A DNA stretch of 20,565 nucleotides, from the NCBI GenBank assembly GCA_016703105.1, contig JADJCS010000012.1:1-20565 (forward strand). Direction: 5' to 3'. The position numbers and the translations under genes were made by a program. Position 1 is the stretch's first letter. Each line of letters opens with the position of its first letter. Below are positions 16,326 through 20,565 of the stretch, in pieces. Below the pieces are notes generated by a model. That model saw only the letters and a list, made by a program, of their open reading frames with translations, did not search any database and had not been told where the DNA came from. The DNA is from Flavobacteriales bacterium (lineage in GTDB: Bacteria; Bacteroidota; Bacteroidia; Flavobacteriales_F; PHOS-HE28).

Positions 16326-16378
16326 TCGGGGCGGTTCGCACCCTCAGATGGGATGTTCGGCGTGGCGATCTTTCCCGC

Positions 16379-16726
16379 ATGATCGACTATCACGGCAGAC
16401 GCTTTCGGCCGGTGAGCAATACGGCGAACGGGGAGACTTCAGCGGAGACCATCTTCCACTATCAGCAGAACGGAAGGGTGCTCACCTGCGCGTATGCGGG
16501 TGGACGGATCGTGACCGGGCATTTGATCGGGCTGGTGGATGACGATGGCGGCATCGACATGCGCTACCACCAAGTGAACGACAAGGGCGAATTGATGACG
16601 GGGGTCTGTCGGTCCGTGCCCGAGCTGATGCCGGAAGGCCGTATCCGGTTACATGAGACCTGGCGCTGGACCAGCGGCGATGGGTCCAGTGGCCGTTCGG
16701 TATTGGAGGAGATCGATCGTTCCTGA
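16379..16726 (+). CDS. Small conserved protein of the type often labelled N-acetylglutamate synthase-like
   Basis: The start at 16379 gives MIDYHGRRFRPVSNTANGET, 115 residues in all. The start 57 bases upstream (16322) overlaps the FNT stop and adds residues without family resemblance. The body, SAETIFHYQQNGRVLTCAYA followed by GGRIVTGHLIGLVDDDGGID, then MRYHQVNDKGELMTGVC and LHETWRWTSGDGSSG, matches a widespread small bacterial protein family. That family is frequently annotated as N-acetylglutamate synthase without biochemical support; I recognise the family pattern but not a proven function. It looks like a beta-rich soluble protein without a signal peptide. It lies 53 bp after the FNT gene on the same strand and may share its transcript. 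The frame is intact. Confidence 0.75.
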   Translation: MIDYHGRRFRPVSNTANGETSAETIFHYQQNGRVLTCAYAGGRIVTGHLIGLVDDDGGIDMRYHQVNDKGELMTGVCRSVPELMPEGRIRLHETWRWTSGDGSSGRSVLEEIDRS

Positions 16727-16737
16727 TCGTCGCACCC

Positions 16738-16763
16738 TTGTGCAAGTTCATGCGGTTATCTTG
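16738..16763 (+). promoter_or_regulatory. Candidate Bacteroidota promoter for third propeller gene
   Basis: TTG at 16738-16740 and TATCTTG at 16757-16763 loosely fit the TTG / TAnnTTTG promoter pattern of Bacteroidota with a 16-base gap, slightly short. The preferred start ATG at 16771 follows within 8 bases, which would make the mRNA nearly leaderless. This is weak evidence. Confidence 0.25.
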
Positions 16764-16770
16764 CACTATC

Positions 16771-18559
16771 ATGATGCCACCACTACGCGCACGATCGCGC
16801 TCCTGGACAGTGAACATCTTCACGGCTGCGGCGATCGCGATCGGGTCCACCGGCCCGGCGTGTGCGCAATCGCTCAACTGGGCGGTATGCGGTGGTCCCT
16901 TGGGTTCGAGCAGCGTGATGGACCTGGCCTACGATGCGAACGGTGACCTGTTCGTAGGAGGTTATGTAGCAGCGGGTGCGCTCGACATCGATCCCGGCAC
17001 CGACACACTGTTCGTGCAGTCCGGCGGCACCAGCAGCTCGCTGCTGGCCAAATACACCGCGAACGGTGAGCTGCTGTGGGCCCACGTGTTCGGCGACACC
17101 CTGTTGCAACGCATCCACGCTGTGGCGCCCGACGGACAAGGTGGGGTGGTGGTGGCCGGCTTGTACACCACCCCCTTCGACATCGATCCGGGCCCTGGGA
17201 CTTGGATGATGACCGTGAGCCCCGGTTCGCTGTGGAACACCACCTTTCTCGCGCGCTTCGATGCGAATGGCGCCCTGCAATGGGCCCTGTCCCTCGGTGC
17301 CGCATGGGCCTATGTGGTCCCGAGCGAGGTGGCCGTGGACGACAGCGGCAATTGATCCTGTTCGAAGCTTCGACAACAACATCGGCAGTGGAGTGGACAT
17401 GGATCCCGGGCCTGCCGTGCACACCTTGGTGTCGCAGGAGGAGGACACCTTTGTGGCGAAGTACAGCCCCAGCGGAGCCTACCTCTGGGCCTTCACGCTC
17501 GGCGGCGTGGAGGATTTCGAACACGGGAACTGCTTGGCCTGTGACGGCAGCGGCAACGTATATGTGGGCCTGGAGGCGCGGAGCATGGGCATCGATGCTG
17601 ACCCCGGCCCCGGCCAATACCTGGTGGACGCGGTGAACACGCGCAAGCACATGCTGCTGGCCAGCTACGAACCGGGCGGTGCCTTTCGCTGGGCATTCAC
17701 CGTGGGCGTATCCCAGATCTCCAGCGCGGTGGTACCCCTGGATCACCGTGGACGACAATGACGATGTGATCGTGAGCGGCTATGCCACAGGCACCGACAT
17801 CGACTTCGACCCCAGTGCCGATACCACTTCCATCGACCAGTCGCCGGGCATGGCCATCTTCCTGGCGAAGTATTCAGCGGCCGGTGCGCTGGTGTGGTGC
17901 AACGAGCTGGAGAGCACCGGCACCAACTTCAACCGCGGTTGGTCCTTGGACTGTACTCGGGGAACGACATCGTGCTGGCCGGGGAGTTCACCGGCGATTC
18001 GCTGGATGCGGACCCCTCGCCGGGACATTTCCCGCTTTACCGCATCGGCGGCATCGGCGACTCGTTCGCCGCGCTGTACACGGCGGGCGGCGGTCCTGAT
18101 CAGCGCTTTCAACATTTCCAGCTCCAGCCATGCATCCCCCTTCGCGGTGGCCAGCGGTAACGGCGGCGCCCTCGCCATGGGCGGGCATTTCGAGGGCACG
18201 GACTTCGATCCCGAGCCTTGGGCAACAGGGCCTACCTACGATGCCGGCAACAACGGCTTTTACCTCACCGTGTACAAGGACCTCGCGACCAGCATCCAGC
18301 TTGTGGCGCCCTAACCGGCGGCCTTTCGATCGTGCCGAACCCGGGCGATGGGCGCGGGCCAGGGCGCGTTACATCACCCGGCGGACTGGCGGAGGTGAGC
18401 ACATGGTCGATGAACGGCACCTTGGTCCGTGCGATCCCTGCCGCGGGTGGCAGTGTGACGATCGATCCTTCGGGGCTTGCCCGGGCCTGTATTTGATCCG
18501 TGCGGTTACGGGCGGGTGCCCTCCTTTCCGAGAAGCTGGTGACGAGAGGGGAACGCTGA
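16771..18559 (+). pseudogene. Secreted SBBP-repeat propeller protein with T9SS sorting domain, about six frameshifts
   Basis: This is the third member of the propeller family here. The start at 16771 gives MMPPLRARSRSWTVNIFTAA, then AIAIGSTGPACAQ, a signal peptide likely cut before QSLNW. Acidic turns follow: IDPGTD, IDPGPG, MDPGPA, ADPGPG, FDPSAD, ADPSPG and FDPEPW. Frame changes occur near 17350, 17740, 17945, 18100, 18490 and 18525, and each time the propeller or tail sequence resumes in a new frame. The sorting domain reads LSIVPNPGDGRG, then VSTWSMNGTLVRAIPAAGGS, GLYLIRAVTGG and LSEKLVTRGER with a stop at 18557-18559. The reconstructed length is near 595 residues, like its two intact paralogues. 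Preserved protein character across every break suggests sequencing error or very recent inactivation. Confidence 0.82.
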
Positions 18560-18603
18560 CGCGCGGTCTTTCGGACGTCAGCGCGATCCCGACCTTCGGC
18601 CCG

Positions 18604-19070
18604 ATGGACAGCTCAGCGGAATTGCGCAGGTCCGGTTTCTGGACCGCCGTGGTGCTCTACGGCCTCGCGCTCGCTGCGTTGGTCTTTGTCCTGAAGTACA
18701 TCGAGTACCGCTATTTGCTGCGTGAGCTGGGGGTGGAGGTGTACATCGGCGTGGTCGCCGCACTGTTCACGGCGCTGGGCATCTGGATGGGTTCGTTGCT
18801 CCTCACGCGGGAAGGAGGAAGTCTCCGGCCGAGGTACCGCATCGGCCGAACGAGGAGGCACGGTGTCGCATCGGCATCAGCGGGCGGGAGCTGGAGGTGC
18901 TGCGGATTGATGGCCACGGGCCGGTCCAACCAGGAGACGTGGGGGGACCAGCTCTTCACGCCGTTGCCCACGGTGAAGTCGCATTACATCGAACCTCTTC
19001 GCGAAACTGGACGTCAGGCGTCGCACGGAGGCGGTGCATCATGTTAAGTCCTTGGGGCCTCATCCCATGA
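18604..19070 (+). pseudogene. Membrane-anchored LuxR-type (HTH) transcriptional regulator, frameshifted
   Basis: The start at 18604 gives MDSSAELRRSGFWTAVVLYG and two membrane helices (AVVLYGLALAALVFVLKYIE and VYIGVVAALFTALGIWMGSL). The LuxR DNA-binding domain follows in pieces. ISGRELEVLR is read in one frame near 18870-18905. LMATGRSNQETWGDQLFTPL and PTVKSHYIEPL are read in another. LDVRRRTEAVHHVKSLGLIP is read in a third, ending at TGA 19068-19070. Joined, these give the standard REhEVL-x-LhAxGxSNQEIAxxLFhxxxTVKSH...KLxVxxRTEAV pattern. Such two-helix HTH proteins of about 155 residues are common in Bacteroidota, often next to a DUF4199 gene, as here. At least two indels are needed for a full reading. 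Confidence 0.82.
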
Positions 19071-19183
19071 GACGCCACTCATCCTCAGGTTTTCTGGGAT
19101 CTTCGCTTCGGCGGGCACGGACCCTACTGAAGTATGATGGCCTTCGCCTCGAACGGCATTGGTTCGCGGCACAAACCAACACT

Positions 19184-19677
19184 ATGAAAAAGACCATCCT
19201 CACCTACGGTTTCATCGGCAGCATCATCGTTTCGCGATGATGGTTGAATCTCGGCAGCGTGACACCACGACTTTGACAATGATGCATCGAAGCTAAGACA
19301 CGATGGCGACGCCTCGACCATCTTCTTCGCATCAAAGGCTATCGTGACAAGCATCTGAACGGGTCCATTACCTTCGGAAGGCCTTCATGGGGCTTCTACA
19401 TCACGCCTGTGGAATCCCACGCCCACGTGGCCTCTGCCATGGCTGGTGCCTGTGTGCCACCTCCAAGCAGGACTTCATGACGGAGTACTACGATAATGAG
19501 AGCCAGCGCCAGCCTGGAAAGCAGCGACCTTGCTGTGGACAGTGGATGTTGTTGCAGTGAGATAAAGTGACTTCCAGGAACTCTACAAGAACCCCGTGGT
19601 GAAAGTCGGTTCACCTACAGCTGGCCATCCTGTTCGTGGGTCTGCTTGATCAGTTCGATCTCCGCGTGGCATTCTGA
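19184..19677 (+). pseudogene. DUF4199 family membrane protein, heavily frameshifted
   Basis: The start at 19184 gives MKKTILTYGFIGSIIVS, the typical DUF4199 opening and first membrane helix; AMMV then continues one frame over. Later pieces read IKGYRDKHLNGSITFG near 19338-19385 (the family's highly recognisable loop), DFMTEYYDNES near 19470, DFQELYKNPVVKV near 19570, and LFVGLL followed by ISSISA near 19630-19670. The order and spacing match DUF4199 proteins of about 165 residues. Several indels, and perhaps loss of the second helix, make it unreadable as one protein. The function of the family is unknown; it regularly sits beside a membrane LuxR-type regulator, and that neighbour is present at 18604-19070. 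Confidence 0.72.
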
Positions 19678-19734
19678 AGCGCGGTGCTCCGGTCAGGGAT
19701 GTTCGATCATGAGACGATCGGATCTCGCGTTCAC

Positions 19735-20210
19735 GAACGCGCTTCTCGAAACAGATGCCGGTTTCACGCCGATGTACTGACCGTAGTTGGGGATGATGCT
19801 GTAGCCGTGCTTCGGTGTAGAGCGCGACCGCTTCCGGTTGCTTCTGGCCGGTCTCCAGTTAACGCAACGGTCATAGCCCAGCCCATTGGCCCAACGCTCG
19901 AGCCCTCGCGCAGGATCCCCGAGGCGATGCCTTTCGGCTGATGCGCGGCCGCACGTACATCCGCTTCACTTCGACCATATTCCCATCGAACGGTTTGAAC
20001 GCACCTTATCCAACGAAGTCCGTACCGTGCCACACCACCACGGCATGGCGGATGTCGTGCAACCTGTTGAAACCGCGCGAAGAACGCGTGGTCGTTCCTA
20101 TCGCGATCGCGGGGTCCTTGTCCAATTCAGCGACCAGTTCGCGGAACGCGGGGTCATTGGCATCGGTCCGATCGACCGATGGGCCGCGTCAGTATTCGTT
20201 CCCATCATCG
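19735..20210 (-). pseudogene. GNAT-family N-acetyltransferase, heavily frameshifted
   Basis: GNAT enzymes transfer acetyl groups from acetyl-CoA. Reading leftward from about 20190, one frame gives RTDANDPAFRELVAELDKDP, then FNRLHDIRHAVVVWHGTDFV. After a stop in this frame it continues GAFKPFDGNMVEVKRMYVRP. A second frame gives KGIASGILRE, completing the acetyl-CoA-binding R/Q-x-x-G-x-G/A loop as RISRKGIAS. Later pieces are ERWANGLGYDRC, KHGYSIIPNYGQYIGV near 19810-19769 and ETGICFEKR near 19750. Together they match small GNAT proteins with the EhxRhYVxPxxRxKGIAxxhL core and the C-terminal GYxxIPNYGQY motif. At least four indels are present. The substrate is unknown. Coordinates are approximate. 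Confidence 0.7.
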
Positions 20211-20229
20211 TGTAAGTACGATCTCGCAC

Positions 20230-20565
20230 CCCACTGCTCTGGCGATGCATCAACTCGTTGCGCTCCAGCATCGCGATGAACCCCGCAAGCGTTCGGCGCG
20301 TGTCCCGATCCGCGGTCTTCTCCAATCGATTCAGGATGGCGTAGCGGTTCTGGAGCGTTCAGCGCGCATAGAACGCCTTCGCGGGCGGTGGGTTCTTCCG
20401 CAGGGCGGCCAGCAGGTCCTTCTGGTTCGGTGATGGTCGATGCGGGGCTGTAGGCGCGGTCCCATCTGCCATTGGCCTTCGCGGCGCCCACGGCGGCCAG
20501 CCCGCGGGGAGCATGGCACCGGCCTCGATCAGTGAGGGCGCGGTCACGGTTCACCTGGCTCCAAA
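20230..20565 (-). pseudogene. YdeI/OmpD-associated family protein, partial and frameshifted
   Basis: The gene enters from the right edge of the window, so its N-terminal 60 or more residues are missing. The readable pieces, in order along the minus strand, are WSQVNRDRALT, LIEAGAMLPAG, GAAKANGRWDRAYSPASTIT, DLLAALRKNPPPAKAFYA, and EKTADRDTRRTLAGFIAMLE with RNEL. They alternate between three frames. They match the YdeI family pattern (F-S-x-VNR-x-R...LI-x-x-GxM-x-PAGLAAV-x-x-AK-x-xGRWD-x-AY and a C-terminal R-x-x-RI-x-x-FI-x-ML). Family members are small cytosolic proteins linked in some bacteria to bacteriocin or antimicrobial tolerance; their activity is not established. The C-terminal end is only approximate. 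Confidence 0.65.

Noticed and set aside
16738..16770. TTG start at 16738 for the third propeller protein
   Set aside because: It would put 11 residues before the natural signal peptide opening at 16771 and overlaps a possible promoter.
1..20565. tRNA, rRNA or riboswitch genes
   Set aside because: No cloverleaf-like GTTCRANYC arm with a matching acceptor stem, and no conserved rRNA segment, was found on either strand by eye. A covariance-model search was not possible.

Overview
The window looks like a chromosomal segment from a member of the Bacteroidota, most likely a Flavobacteriales-type marine, freshwater or sludge bacterium of fairly high GC. The main evidence is three large secreted proteins built from SBBP-type beta-propeller repeats with recurrent D-x-D-P-G-P-G loops and type A type IX secretion (T9SS) sorting tails. 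A membrane-anchored LuxR-type regulator next to a DUF4199 gene, and the general lack of Shine-Dalgarno sites, also fit this phylum. No RNA gene was seen.

Layout from left to right. 54-1255: a degenerate IS3-family insertion sequence with recognisable imperfect terminal inverted repeats. 1469-2173: a frameshifted membrane protein with a C-terminal zinc ribbon. 2390-2970 (minus): a frameshifted unknown protein. 3155-3787 (minus): a small fibronectin type III protein. 3909-4349: ten or so tandem copies of a 42-bp unit. 4694-6436 and 7299-8987: two T9SS propeller proteins, separated by a short unrecognised coding remnant. 9254-11664 (minus): a probable three-gene unit of a cysteine-dioxygenase-like cupin, an AraC-family regulator and a SAM methyltransferase. 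11821-12237: a DUF1801 protein. 12245-14792 (minus): a type IIA (calcium-type) P-type ATPase with at least two frameshifts. 14946-15344 (minus): a TerB-like protein. 15481-16325: a formate/nitrite transporter with one frameshift. 16379-16726: a small conserved protein. 16771-18559: a third propeller/T9SS protein broken by about six frameshifts. 18604-19070: a membrane LuxR-type regulator. 19184-19677: a broken DUF4199 gene. 19735-20565 (minus): a broken GNAT acetyltransferase and a broken, partial YdeI-family gene.

A striking global feature is the uneven distribution of indels. Genes between about 7.4 and 11.7 kb, and the first propeller gene, read cleanly. Nearly every gene in the outer parts switches frame one to many times, while the conserved protein sequence continues in the new frame. 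Substitution-type decay is not obvious, so uncorrected sequencing or assembly error at low-coverage contig ends is at least as likely as real pseudogenisation. Interrupted genes are reported at their reconstructed extents. 'CDS' is used where one or two frameshifts separate clearly readable segments, and 'pseudogene' where the break-up is heavy or the segments are poorly joined.

Functionally the window mixes envelope and secreted proteins (T9SS propellers), ion and anion transport (P-type ATPase, FNT channel), a possible thiol-oxidation and regulatory unit, and a small cytosolic accessory set (GNAT, YdeI, DUF1801, TerB-like). I do not see a defence system, prophage or CRISPR locus. The most unusual DNA-level element is the 42-bp tandem array.
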